IMG/VR virus record: IMGVR_UViG_3300031952_000128
Location: 1 to 25,251 of that record
Direction: 5' to 3' (one strand)
DNA length: 25,251 bases
Source of the DNA: a virus
The notes beneath the pieces were generated by a model. It did not search any database. It was not told where the DNA came from and worked only from the letters and a program-made list of their open reading frames with translations. The position numbers and the translations under genes are program-made. Positions 1 through 6,172 of the stretch are shown one piece after another (positions within the stretch are counted from its first letter, which is position 1; each line of letters starts with the position of its first letter).

Positions 1-101
1 TCCTTGGCTGCTGGGCCTACCACGAGGACAGTTTCTCCAGGCTCCAGCATCAAGAGTCTAACGGCGAGCCTGTACTTCGCTGCTTCAATCCGACCTGTCA
101 T
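1..101 (-). CDS. Partial CDS at window edge, function unknown
   Basis: An ATG at 101 opens a frame that runs off the left edge (33 codons seen). A GAGGAG Shine-Dalgarno site lies just upstream, and the ATG overlaps the TGA of the preceding gene by four bases (ATGA), which suggests translational coupling. The visible peptide starts MTGRIEAAKYRLAVRLLMLE and continues PGETVLVVGPAAK. The hydrophobic strand followed by a glycine resembles the start of a nucleotide-binding loop, but the decisive residues lie outside the window, so no function is assigned. Confidence 0.6.
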   Translation of the reverse strand, partial: MTGRIEAAKYRLAVRLLMLEPGETVLVVGPAAK

Positions 102-817
102 GGCATCTCCTCAACGCCCACCGGGCATGGCCCGCTGCTGTCCTCGCCGCAGAGGGCGGCGTAGCCGGACTCCGACGTGTCAAGCATGGTCTCGCTACAA
201 CCCGGGCAACTATCGACGCGGATCATGTCTTGGCATCCGTTGGCTCCACAGACTCGTAGATGGGCACCACACCCCCACCGGTCGTAGTTGGCTGGCCCGA
301 CGGCGAGTATCTGTGGGTTGGACGAAGAGTAGACCCCTGCCCCTGAGCATCCGAGGGGCTGCCCGTTGTAGGATTCTCCGTAACTTGTGATGGTGTAGCC
401 GCCCTCTGGAGCACTCCTATCTGTTGCTCCAGCCCCACTATCCGATCCCTGAGCGTCCAGCGGGTCGGATCGTCCGTACCCATCTCCTCCTCCAGCGCTG
501 TCACCCGCTGCTCGACTGTTGCCAAGTGATCCAAGAAGTCCCCCGTCTCGGCGAACTGCAAGGGCTTCGGATGCGTGTGAAGTTGCGGTTCCTGCGGTAC
601 AGTACGTAGCGGCTTCAACTCGGCACTCGCCCAGTCCCACTTCTCCGTTGTCCGCCACCACATGAACACCAGCACAATAGCCCACATCGCTACTATCGTT
701 AGAAGCAGGATTAACCAGTGGTTCATTCGCTACCTCTCTTTCCTTGCAGGCCCCACTCGCGGTCAAGGTTAGCAGTCCGCAGACGGCTACGAGGGCAAGC
801 AGGGCTGTCCACTTCAG
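98..817 (-). CDS. Lipoprotein-like protein with C-terminal RlpA-like double-psi beta-barrel
   Basis: The frame is open from 817 to the TGA at 98. From a CTG at 817, which overlaps the previous stop as CTGA and follows a GAGG, it reads a signal peptide (LKWTALLALVAVCGLLTLTA) and then S-G-A-C, an acceptable lipobox. The last ~95 residues (about 388 down to 98) match the RlpA/expansin-type double-psi beta-barrel: SYGESYNG, a GCGAHLRVCG stretch, then DSCPGC and LDTSESGYAALC, with the usual Asp and paired Cys. RlpA-family barrels act on peptidoglycan. The middle (about 726-390) is Gly/Ser/Ala-rich and lies out of frame over the coiled-coil gene 223-726, so it may be only an open linker. No ATG or GTG start exists; the alternative start is TTG at 766. 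The barrel could instead be reached by a -1 shift from the overlapping gene. The domain call is firm; the start and continuity are not. Confidence 0.6.
   Translation of the reverse strand: MKWTALLALVAVCGLLTLTASGACKEREVANEPLVNPASNDSSDVGYCAGVHVVADNGEVGLGECRVEAATYCTAGTATSHASEALAVRRDGGLLGSLGNSRAAGDSAGGGDGYGRSDPLDAQGSDSGAGATDRSAPEGGYTITSYGESYNGQPLGCSGAGVYSSSNPQILAVGPANYDRWGCGAHLRVCGANGCQDMIRVDSCPGCSETMLDTSESGYAALCGEDSSGPCPVGVEEMP
223..726 (-). CDS. Membrane-anchored coiled-coil protein (spanin-like architecture)
   Basis: The ATG at 726 has a good GAGAGG site six bases upstream. The 167-residue product starts with one transmembrane segment (about residues 4-24, NHWLILLLTIVAMWAIVLVF), followed by a linker and a heptad-like stretch (about 62-110, with LATVEQRVTALEEEMG and VGLEQQIGVLQ). 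One N-terminal membrane helix plus a coiled coil is the layout of inner-membrane spanins, but no sequence family was recognised. The last ~50 residues are low-complexity and overlap the barrel domain of the other frame, so they may be incidental. The whole gene lies inside the longer lipoprotein frame. A role in lysis is inference from architecture only. Confidence 0.7.
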   Translation of the reverse strand: MNHWLILLLTIVAMWAIVLVFMWWRTTEKWDWASAELKPLRTVPQEPQLHTHPKPLQFAETGDFLDHLATVEQRVTALEEEMGTDDPTRWTLRDRIVGLEQQIGVLQRAATPSQVTENPTTGSPSDAQGQGSTLRPTHRYSPSGQPTTTGGGVVPIYESVEPTDAKT

Positions 818-1047
818 GCTGACCTCGATTCGCTGATGGCCTCGCCAAGCGCTCTGCGAACAAGATCAATCGTCGGCGCATTTGTGATTGTCCACGACGC
901 TCCACAGAGGCAATCCCACGCTCCGTTTGCGTCGCAACCATTCGACTGCGCGTCACCATATGCACTGAGATCAGCTCCTGTCGTACCCTCGATAGTTATG
1001 AGGGCATGAAGTGCCGCCTCTAAGGCGTCCTTAATGATTGGTTTCAT
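814..1047 (-). CDS. Hypothetical small protein, 77 aa
   Basis: The ATG at 1047 follows GAGAG. The protein is not recognised. It has helical ends (MKPIIKDALEAALHALITIE and IDLVRRALGEAISESRSA) and a short central Cys-containing stretch (CDANGAWDCLCG), which could bind a metal. Its TGA overlaps the CTG that could start the lipoprotein frame, so the two may be coupled. Confidence 0.6.
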   Translation of the reverse strand: MKPIIKDALEAALHALITIEGTTGADLSAYGDAQSNGCDANGAWDCLCGASWTITNAPTIDLVRRALGEAISESRSA

Positions 1048-1088
1048 CTCTCATTCGCTCCCTTCCGACTGCTCTTGCGAGCGAGCCG

Positions 1089-1313
1089 CTAACTAGCCTG
1101 CGAGAGCTTATAGTCGAGTTCGCTCTCGAGCCAACGACGTAGACCGTCGTCTTCATGGTTGGTGCGATCCCAAGTTGTGAGACCATACACCGTAGGTTGA
1201 GTTGACCAGCTTTCGTGAGCTTCACAGAACTTGCAGTCACCATGGTAGCGACTGTCGAGTCGTGCTTCAGTCTCGATCATCCAGTGGTGCGTACAGACAG
1301 TCGACAGAACCAT
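1089..1313 (-). CDS. Small zinc-finger-like protein (HW-I ... GxCKxC type)
   Basis: The 74-residue protein carries CTHHWMIE near the start and then GDCKFCEAH. Small phage proteins with an H-W-(I/V)-I/E strand followed by G-x-C-K-x-C-G are widespread in phages of environmental bacteria and are taken to be zinc-binding; that family resemblance is from memory. The candidate ligands seen are C7, H9/H10, and the two Cys and His of CKFCEAH. The start overlaps the end of the upstream gene by 37 bases, and its Shine-Dalgarno site is weak. Its biochemical role is unknown. Confidence 0.65.
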   Translation of the reverse strand: MVLSTVCTHHWMIETEARLDSRYHGDCKFCEAHESWSTQPTVYGLTTWDRTNHEDDGLRRWLESELDYKLSQAS

Positions 1314-1510
1314 CTTAAGTACTTTCGTTGAGCTTTGATTTCAGCTAGACTTTGAGCAGCTCGAGAAACGTCTCGGGCAGCTCCAACCCATGCATGAAAG
1401 TCTCTTGATCCTTCGGTCTGTAGCCACCAGCCATAACTGTCACTGAACGTGAGTAGAGACGTTATCGCTCGATCAAGTTCTTCACGTCGTCGATTATACT
1501 CATTCATCAT
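1277..1510 (-). CDS. Hypothetical protein, 77 aa, coupled to the helicase gene
   Basis: Tandem ATG codons at 1510/1507 overlap the last codons of the primase-helicase gene (whose TGA is at 1500-1502), a typical coupled start. The product is charged and helical at the N-terminus (MMNEYNRRREELDRAITSLL), with an aromatic centre (YGWWLQTEGSRDFHAWVGAA). No family was recognised. Confidence 0.6.
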   Translation of the reverse strand: MMNEYNRRREELDRAITSLLTFSDSYGWWLQTEGSRDFHAWVGAARDVSRAAQSLAEIKAQRKYLRWFCRLSVRTTG

Positions 1511-3482
1511 CTTGTGCTTTCTGATACTCGAGCGGGACGTTCTTCTTCGTGGTTTCGATCTGAACGATAGCTCCTGATCGAAGGAGTTGCTTGATTGACT
1601 TAAGAGCTGCGTTCTCTGTCATTTCTGTCTGAGTACAGATTTCAGCTAGCGTAAACGATTTGTCAGGACTGTCGTCGAAGAACAGCGCAATCTGGTCCGT
1701 CACTGCTTTCTGTCCCGAGAGCTTTTCACGTCCGATATCTGTAATCAGTTCTGCTGGACGATGTCGTCCCGTTGCGTAGTCGAAAATGAACTCCATCTTG
1801 TCGTAGCTGTCGTCTGGAAAGCTGCGACCTTCAATCTTGATCTTTGTCGTTCCCGTTGCACGCTTTTCAACTCGTATCTCGGTATCGACGGCTCCCCAGA
1901 TTGCACTCGAGCCTCTAGCTCCGGGCCCCGACTTGCCAGAGTGGTGAACGATTCCAATCGCCATGGTTGGCAAAGCTCGAAGCAGCGAGTTCGCTGCGTT
2001 CATTACAATCCCCATAGCAGTCGCATCGTTTTCATCACCTGTGTGGATTGACGCTAGCGGATCGATAATCAGGAGCTTTGACTTGAATCGAAGGACGTCT
2101 TGTCGTAACAGCGACAGCGCAACTGGATCGTCGAACTTCACTCCTTCACGATGAATGATCCTAACACGATCTGTCCCGTTCTGACCGAAGATCTTAGCTA
2201 CGCGTACAGCTAGCTCTCTTCTAGGACCTTCTTCTTCGACGAACATAACGTTGCCGGGCTCGTTAGGCGTCCAGTCTGCAAAGCCCATAAACGCTGTGCA
2301 GTTTGCTACGGCCTCCATCAGCTCGATGGCGATAAATGTCTTGCGAGTCTTCGGGTTGCCAGAAATGAGGAACTTCTGTTCTGCCTCGATAAGCCCAGGG
2401 ACGATCCATATCGGTTCTACTTGAGCTAGCTCGAACATGTCCGTAAGTGTCATGAGTCTAGGTCTGGGCTTCGGGTCAATACCACTGAGAGCAAGCTGCT
2501 CAACGAGCAAATTCTCTCCGCACCAAGCACAAAAGTCAACGATGTCCTTCCCTCGCGATCTTGGTGGGAATGGCAATCGAGCAATTTCGAGTCGACTCTG
2601 AACGACGCGATTGAGATCTTTGACAAGATTGTCTCCTGCGTCGTCAGCATGAGGGATGACGATAATCCTAGTAAAGCGAGTCAGATCTCGTTCCCACTCA
2701 TGCTTGAAGTGAGCTCCAGACGTGCCAAGAACAACAGCGTTGATCTTGCGATCTTTGAGAATCTGTTTCGTCTTTAATGTGTCGGTCTCTCCTTCAGTGA
2801 TAAGACAAGTTCGTGATTCTGATTCGTCGATACTGTCTAGATTGTAGAGACCGAAGTGACTGTTCTTAATCGAGCCTTTTCGTCCGTCGATCGTACGAAC
2901 TTTAATGCCGGTGAGTCTGTCTCGCTCGTAGTAGGGAAACAGTAGACGACTGTCGTCGTAGCCGAGACGTGCATCAACGAGCGTATCGTACTTGAGACTT
3001 CGAGACGCTAAGTATTCATGAACGACATCTAGAGACGGGTCGAGAGCTTCTTGACACGCTGTCATCCATTCACCCATCGACGTTGACAAGTACGCAAAGT
3101 GCTTCGTTTCTTGATCATCTGCCTTAAACTCAGTATCGACTCTTGCGAGTCTATAGTTCTCGACGACAGACTGAGCTTCGGCTGGTGAGAGATTATGAGC
3201 AATGATAAGGAATTCGCGTGGAGTAAGAGCTCGAGATTCTGAAGGCTTGCTGAGCTGACTGACGTAGGCCGTTCTGCACGACTCTTTGTGGCAGAGATAG
3301 CTTCCCGAATCAAGGTTGACCCCAGCTTTCTTCTCTGTATCACGACCTGGGTGTGTCGGCAGGACGCAGTTGATCCCCTCCCACCCATCCTCGTTTGGTC
3401 TACCTTCTACTGAAACATCATACTGTTGGTAGAAGGTCAGCCATCTCGGCCTCGGTGGGGAGACCGGTCTTACTTTGGGCAA
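1500..3482 (-). CDS. Primase-helicase: zinc motif, TOPRIM, RepA-like ATPase, winged helix
   Basis: The 660-residue protein probably primes and unwinds DNA at the phage replication fork. Domains in order: an N-terminal Cys motif (C39, C64, C69; LCHKESC) like a reduced primase zinc ribbon; a TOPRIM domain with EGETD at 230-234 and HADDAGD at 278-284; a RepA/AAA_25-type helicase domain with a P-loop at 375-382 (GNPKTRKT), Walker B LLIID at 470-474, and the VHHSGKS...GARGSSAI region at 512-528 typical of RepA-type hexameric helicases. A C-terminal winged helix follows (about 593-655). The P-loop has Arg where the family usually has Gly, which is odd. The start is a TTG with AAGGG upstream; it overlaps the ribbon-helix-helix gene by 65 bases, and no in-frame ATG or GTG lies near. 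Confidence 0.9.
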   Translation of the reverse strand: MPKVRPVSPPRPRWLTFYQQYDVSVEGRPNEDGWEGINCVLPTHPGRDTEKKAGVNLDSGSYLCHKESCRTAYVSQLSKPSESRALTPREFLIIAHNLSPAEAQSVVENYRLARVDTEFKADDQETKHFAYLSTSMGEWMTACQEALDPSLDVVHEYLASRSLKYDTLVDARLGYDDSRLLFPYYERDRLTGIKVRTIDGRKGSIKNSHFGLYNLDSIDESESRTCLITEGETDTLKTKQILKDRKINAVVLGTSGAHFKHEWERDLTRFTRIIVIPHADDAGDNLVKDLNRVVQSRLEIARLPFPPRSRGKDIVDFCAWCGENLLVEQLALSGIDPKPRPRLMTLTDMFELAQVEPIWIVPGLIEAEQKFLISGNPKTRKTFIAIELMEAVANCTAFMGFADWTPNEPGNVMFVEEEGPRRELAVRVAKIFGQNGTDRVRIIHREGVKFDDPVALSLLRQDVLRFKSKLLIIDPLASIHTGDENDATAMGIVMNAANSLLRALPTMAIGIVHHSGKSGPGARGSSAIWGAVDTEIRVEKRATGTTKIKIEGRSFPDDSYDKMEFIFDYATGRHRPAELITDIGREKLSGQKAVTDQIALFFDDSPDKSFTLAEICTQTEMTENAALKSIKQLLRSGAIVQIETTKKNVPLEYQKAQDDE

Positions 3483-3627
3483 GATAATCCCTTATGGCTT
3501 GTTCCAGAGCTACATACGCTGGGATGTTCTGTCTGATCGCAGAGACTTTGAGCTCCTTCCAGAGCTCTAGGTTGAGGGAGATGTTAACGCCCCGTCGGCG
3601 TGCTTGATCGTATGGTCGTCTAGCCAA
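3418..3627 (-). CDS. Ribbon-helix-helix DNA-binding protein
   Basis: The 69-residue protein has a basic N-terminus (MARRPYDQARRRG), a single beta strand (VNISLNLELW) and two helices (KELKVSAIRQ, then PAYVALEQAIRDYLAQ), the classic ribbon-helix-helix plan. Such proteins act as dimeric repressors in phages and plasmids. The start is a TTG at 3627, eight bases inside the upstream 87-codon frame. The 3' end overlaps the primase-helicase gene, so both are probably on one transcript, and this protein may regulate the replication genes (inference). Confidence 0.75.
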   Translation of the reverse strand: MARRPYDQARRRGVNISLNLELWKELKVSAIRQNIPAYVALEQAIRDYLAQSKTGLPTEAEMADLLPTV

Positions 3628-3883
3628 GGCTCAGATCTTCGAAGTACGAGAGCTCCTCGGGGAGCAGAATTCCGCCACGACCTCTTGCACGTTTGGCTGA
3701 AAGCTTCCAGTTTGGTACAGTCCAGCCCCAAGTTCGCCCTCGATGGCGTCCTTCTCGACAGCTCCCACAATTGCAGCCGCATGGACATCGTCGAACTGTC
3801 GAGAAGAACCACTTGCGAAACAAGAACCACTTCTCGTCCCAGAAGCCGAACTCCCAAGATTGTCGCCGTCTAAAGAGCTTCAC
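3620..3883 (-). CDS. Uncertain 87-codon frame, aromatic and Cys-rich
   Basis: A GTG at 3883 follows AGTAGGAG at good spacing. The product is unusual: it starts MKLFRRRQSWEFGFWDEKWF, goes on through a Cys-rich patch (CPCGCNCGSC), and ends LLPEELSYFEDLSLG. The same DNA in another frame (3631-3879) reads as a more ordinary protein, so at most one of the two is likely to be real along most of the length. The good ribosome site is the main support for this frame. Confidence 0.35.
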   Translation of the reverse strand: MKLFRRRQSWEFGFWDEKWFLFRKWFFSTVRRCPCGCNCGSCREGRHRGRTWGWTVPNWKLSAKRARGRGGILLPEELSYFEDLSLG

Positions 3884-3921
3884 TTCCGTACTCCTACTGC
3901 TTTGAAGACCTGCTTACTCAT
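3631..3921 (-). pseudogene. Alternative frame interrupted by one TGA (broken or read-through gene)
   Basis: The ATG at 3921, after GAGAG and overlapping the stop of the upstream gene, reads MSKQVFKAVGVRK, meets a TGA at 3880-3882, and stays open to the TGA at 3631. The part after the stop contains QFDDVHAAAIVGAVEKDAIE and then GELGAGLYQTGSFQPNVQEV, which has normal protein-like composition, better than the competing frame 3620-3883. Either a point mutation or assembly error made the TGA, or the stop is read through. No family was recognised. Confidence 0.4.
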
Positions 3922-4099
3922 TTAGCTCTCTCATAGTATCGAGTATCGTACGTCTCAAACTTCGTATCTCTTCTAGCTGGGCCTGCTCTCTTTTCAGTTC
4001 TCTTCGTATGTGAATCTTCAAACGCTGGTCAAAGGTCGTCTGATGGACACACTTTCTGTAATACCACAGCCAAACTGCGACTAGCTTTGCTATGATCAT
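3914..4099 (-). CDS. Small protein with hydrophobic N-terminus and charged helix
   Basis: The 61-residue product starts with a short hydrophobic stretch (IIAKLVAVWLWYY), then a strongly charged helix (LKIHIRRELKREQAQLEEIR). Its ATG overlaps the previous TGA as ATGA, and AAGGAAAAG lies upstream. It could be a small membrane-anchored peptide. The function is unknown. Confidence 0.6.
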   Translation of the reverse strand: MIIAKLVAVWLWYYRKCVHQTTFDQRLKIHIRRELKREQAQLEEIRSLRRTILDTMRELNE

Positions 4100-4314
4100 G
4101 CTAGCTTTTCCTTTTTGGCAGTTACGATCTTCTCACACATCTTGCAGACAGGCTTGAAGTCGTGACCGACAATTCCCCATCCAGCTGCGAGCCAGTTCCC
4201 ACAGAAGGGATCTGCGTAGATCGAGTAACCGTAGTTACTGATACGTCGGACTATATGAGCTACCGAGCCTCGACCAGCTTTGATCTTGAGTCCTGCATCA
4301 AGTGGTAGCTCCAT
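4096..4314 (-). CDS. Small Cys-containing protein, 72 aa
   Basis: The ATG at 4314 follows GAGAGG. The protein has C38 and a CKMC pair at 57-60 with a Lys-rich tail, so a metal-binding knuckle is plausible. It overlaps the next gene by ATGA. No family was recognised. Confidence 0.65.
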   Translation of the reverse strand: MELPLDAGLKIKAGRGSVAHIVRRISNYGYSIYADPFCGNWLAAGWGIVGHDFKPVCKMCEKIVTAKKEKLA

Positions 4315-4325
4315 CAGATACCTCT

Positions 4326-4514
4326 CTAACAGCAGCAGTAGTCAGTCAGCTCCATGAACCAAGCGCCTATCTTCTTCTCGCTGTTATCTGGGTAGACCAC
4401 AACGGGTTGAAGCATCCCTTGGTCTTGTCTGACAACCACCTGTGCTCCATCCTTCTCTTCTCGATGCTTGATACCTTGCAAGGTACAATAGTTACACTTT
4501 GTCAGTTCACTCAC
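4326..4514 (-). CDS. Small Cys-rich protein, 62 aa
   Basis: A GTG start at 4514 is preceded by AGGAGG, the clearest ribosome site in this stretch. The product has a CNYC pair at residues 7-10 and ends in three Cys after a YCCC tail, suggesting metal binding or disulfides. The middle is beta-like (AQVVVRQDQGMLQPVVVYPD). No family was recognised. Confidence 0.65.
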   Translation of the reverse strand: MSELTKCNYCTLQGIKHREEKDGAQVVVRQDQGMLQPVVVYPDNSEKKIGAWFMELTDYCCC

Positions 4515-4524
4515 TCAAGGCCTC

Positions 4525-4716
4525 CTAGTTCGAGAACGCAATTGCTCTTTCGATGTGGTAGTAGACGTCTTTGAAGGTTGTCCCGTCGGCTCGCTCGAAA
4601 GTACAGACGAGATCGCTGTCTGCCCACGTTGTAGCCCAGTAGAATGTCATAGCGATGATCTTGACCTTCTCGTCTCTAATGACAACTTCCGTACCGATAG
4701 TGAGTATTCTACTCAT
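4525..4716 (-). CDS. Small beta-rich hypothetical protein, 63 aa
   Basis: The ATG at 4716 is preferred over an ATG at 4740 because it overlaps the previous stop as ATGA and gives a compact protein starting MSRILTIGTEVVIRDEKVKI. The sequence looks like a small beta barrel (KVKIIAMTFYWATTWADSDL). It is of unknown function in a run of coupled minus-strand genes. Confidence 0.65.
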   Translation of the reverse strand: MSRILTIGTEVVIRDEKVKIIAMTFYWATTWADSDLVCTFERADGTTFKDVYYHIERAIAFSN

Positions 4717-5030
4717 CCTGTCCATGCTCCTCGACGACAAGTATGTATCGGGCAGAATTCGTTACATGTGTGAGGTGTCAGTAGACTCTCGTCGACGTAC
4801 GCGTAGGTGTAGCCACCCTTGACGTCTGGACGATCTACTGAGACGTTATGAAAGTGGTGCTTATCACAAGTTCCGCGGAACAGCTTCGCGACGAAGCTGC
4901 CGATGGCGTCTTTCGGACTTGGAGGCTTTGTTCCGCAGATTACGATCCCGACTTTTCCTCCAGCCCAAGCGTAGTCACCTAGACTCTTGTCTGACTTCAC
5001 GTAGACCATGTCTCCTGGCGACGGTTTCAT
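4713..5030 (-). CDS. Hypothetical protein, 105 aa, SH3-like N-terminus and C-terminal Cys cluster
   Basis: The N-terminus (MKPSPGDMVYVKSDKSLGDY) has the look of a small SH3-like barrel. The C-terminus carries several Cys and His (TCDKHHFHN, TCNEFCPIHTC) that could bind a metal. The start is an ATG at 5030 with only a weak ribosome site, three bases after the TGA of the upstream membrane peptide gene. No family was recognised. Confidence 0.65.
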   Translation of the reverse strand: MKPSPGDMVYVKSDKSLGDYAWAGGKVGIVICGTKPPSPKDAIGSFVAKLFRGTCDKHHFHNVSVDRPDVKGGYTYAYVDESLLTPHTCNEFCPIHTCRRGAWTG

Positions 5031-5034
5031 CTTA

Positions 5035-5172
5035 TCACGCCCACCACCTCAGTAGAGCAATGACTGCTGCGACTGGCACTGCTGTCAGCACGATAGCACT
5101 CATCCCGAGGACAACTATCAAAATGTAGATGAAGAGCCCCTCGACGATTTTCTCTACGGTTGCCTCTTTCAT
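5035..5172 (-). CDS. Two-helix membrane peptide, 45 aa
   Basis: This short frame starts with an ATG overlapping the previous stop (ATGA). The product, MKEATVEKIVEGLFIYILIV and on to AVIALLRWWA, is amphipathic at the start and then carries a long hydrophobic region, enough for one long or two short membrane helices (about 12-30 and 31-43). Small phage peptides of this shape include holins, but also many of unknown role. The coupled gene order is the main support. Confidence 0.65.
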   Translation of the reverse strand: MKEATVEKIVEGLFIYILIVVLGMSAIVLTAVPVAAVIALLRWWA

Positions 5173-5255
5173 TTCAGCGCCAGAGAGATTACTGCAATCC
5201 CTAGTAGGATTATCGCTAGTGAATTGAGTGTAGTCGCTAGTATCAAGTGGTTCAT
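5169..5255 (-). CDS. Single-pass membrane micropeptide, 28 aa
   Basis: The ATG at 5255 overlaps the preceding TGA (ATGA) and lies eight bases after AGAGGAG. The whole peptide is nearly one membrane helix: MNHLILATTLNSLAIILLGI followed by AVISLALK. It starts like the coiled-coil membrane protein at 223-726 (MNHWLILLL), which may be chance. The ribosome site and the coupling on both sides argue that it is translated. Confidence 0.65.
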   Translation of the reverse strand: MNHLILATTLNSLAIILLGIAVISLALK

Positions 5256-5422
5256 TCTAGCATCTCCTCTAACTTCTTCTGAGCGCTTTCTGCCGCTTTC
5301 AGCAGTTTTCTGGCAACTCGACCCTCTTTTCGTCCAGCATTCATTTGTAGAAGAGGAATAGCGGCGGCGAGACCTAGATCAAGGGCTCTGGCTTCGTTCT
5401 TCGTTACTACCATTGTCTTCAT
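5252..5422 (-). CDS. Small basic helical protein, 56 aa
   Basis: ATG at 5422 after CAGGGA. The product is helical and Lys/Ala-rich, with GRKEGRVARKLLKAAESAQK near the C-terminus, and it overlaps the next gene by ATGA. It may bind nucleic acid, but no family was recognised. The ribosome site lies partly in the arm of a perfect hairpin (5426-5459). Confidence 0.65.
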   Translation of the reverse strand: MKTMVVTKNEARALDLGLAAAIPLLQMNAGRKEGRVARKLLKAAESAQKKLEEMLE

Positions 5423-5425
5423 GTC

Positions 5426-5459
5426 CCTGCTGCTTTAGGAGAGACTGTAAAGCAGCAGG
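5426..5459 (-). promoter_or_regulatory. Perfect 12-bp inverted repeat over a ribosome site
   Basis: The arms 5426-5437 and 5448-5459 are exact reverse complements (CCTGCTGCTTTA) around a 10-base loop. There is no T-run on either side, so this is not an ordinary intrinsic terminator. On the minus-strand transcript the 3' arm contains the AGG of the ribosome site for the gene starting at 5422, so folding could reduce its translation or mark an RNA-processing point after the Ig-like gene. Confidence 0.6.
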
Positions 5460-5469
5460 CACAGGCAGC

Positions 5470-5790
5470 TTACCGAAGCCCTGGTTCGCCTGCAGTAAGA
5501 GTAACGCCCGTAGCTTCTGAGGCTACGACGTCGATGAGCAGATCGCCCTGGATCGTCTTGATGCCTTCACCAAGGTCAGCGTCCGCACTGACAGTGAGAG
5601 TTGCTTGACCCAAGGCACCGGTCGAAATGACTTCAGCACTCAAACCGCCCTCGGCAAGCTCGAGTGTTGCGACTTCGACGTTGTCGATAGCCCATTGAGG
5701 TGAACCTTCAATTGCTGCTGGGTTGCCTTCGGCATCCGTGACAGCGATATCGATTCTGACCTTCTGAAGATCGTTGATCGTTACTGCCAT
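5470..5790 (-). CDS. Bacterial Ig-like (BIG2-type) domain protein
   Basis: The 106-residue protein is a single beta-rich domain: MAVTINDLQKVRIDIAVTDA, then GSPQWAIDNVEVATLELAEG, then GQATLTVSADADLGEG. The pattern of a W followed by ...VATLE...GLSAEVISTGALGQATLTV matches Ig-like (BIG2) domains, which phages often use on capsids or tails as surface or decoration proteins. It begins MAVTI after AAGGA and ends just before a perfect hairpin. Its place among leftward small genes, away from the head module, is unusual for a virion protein. The role on the particle is inferred from the family. Confidence 0.75.
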   Translation of the reverse strand: MAVTINDLQKVRIDIAVTDAEGNPAAIEGSPQWAIDNVEVATLELAEGGLSAEVISTGALGQATLTVSADADLGEGIKTIQGDLLIDVVASEATGVTLTAGEPGLR

Positions 5791-5791
5791 T

Positions 5792-5929
5792 CTACTTGTT
5801 CCTTTCTTTGGGTGGGTGGATAGTGAACACTAGACACGGTACGTGCTTTTTGTGTTTAGGTGGTGGGTGCTCGATCTTGACTTCGGTAGTGACTGTAACT
5901 TTGATCACCTCAATGGCTTCTCCTTTCAT
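5792..5929 (-). CDS. Small Lys/Pro/His-rich protein, 45 aa
   Basis: The ATG at 5929 lies two bases past the stop of the previous gene; the stop lies one base before the Ig-like gene. The product begins MKGEAIEVIKVTVTTEVKIE and continues with a Pro/His/Lys-rich stretch (HPPPKHKKHV). It is not recognised. Spacing within the gene run and an AAGGAG-free but tightly packed start give moderate support. Confidence 0.5.
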   Translation of the reverse strand: MKGEAIEVIKVTVTTEVKIEHPPPKHKKHVPCLVFTIHPPKERNK

Positions 5930-5930
5930 G

Positions 5931-6164
5931 CTAGTTCTCGCTAAACGTATGAGTAACTTCTTCGATGATGTCGATTGGGACGAGGATCAGAACCTCGACG
6001 CAGGGAGGAGTAAATGGTTTCATCCATATGCAAAAGATGTCGTCAACCTGTGCGTAGAGGGGCTCGTCGGGTTCTGGTAGTGTACCGTAGACGTAGCAGC
6101 TACCTACGGGTGCCGGCATTAACGTAGCAGAATTGCTGAGGCAGCCTCTAACTCTGACTAGCAT
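5931..6164 (-). CDS. Hypothetical protein, 77 aa
   Basis: The ATG at 6164 is preferred: it lies eight bases after the previous stop with AGAGAG upstream, whereas the earlier ATG at 6188 would overlap the previous gene. The product is mixed, with CYVYGTLPEPDEPLYAQVDD and a hydrophobic C-terminal strand (VEVLILVPIDIIEEV). No family was recognised. Confidence 0.6.
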   Translation of the reverse strand: MLVRVRGCLSNSATLMPAPVGSCYVYGTLPEPDEPLYAQVDDIFCIWMKPFTPPCVEVLILVPIDIIEEVTHTFSEN

Positions 6165-6172
6165 CGTCTCTC

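Noticed and set aside
4881-4899. CAGCTTCG-cga-CGAAGCTG hairpin in a coding region
   Set aside because: Short, inside a gene, without a T-run; probably chance.
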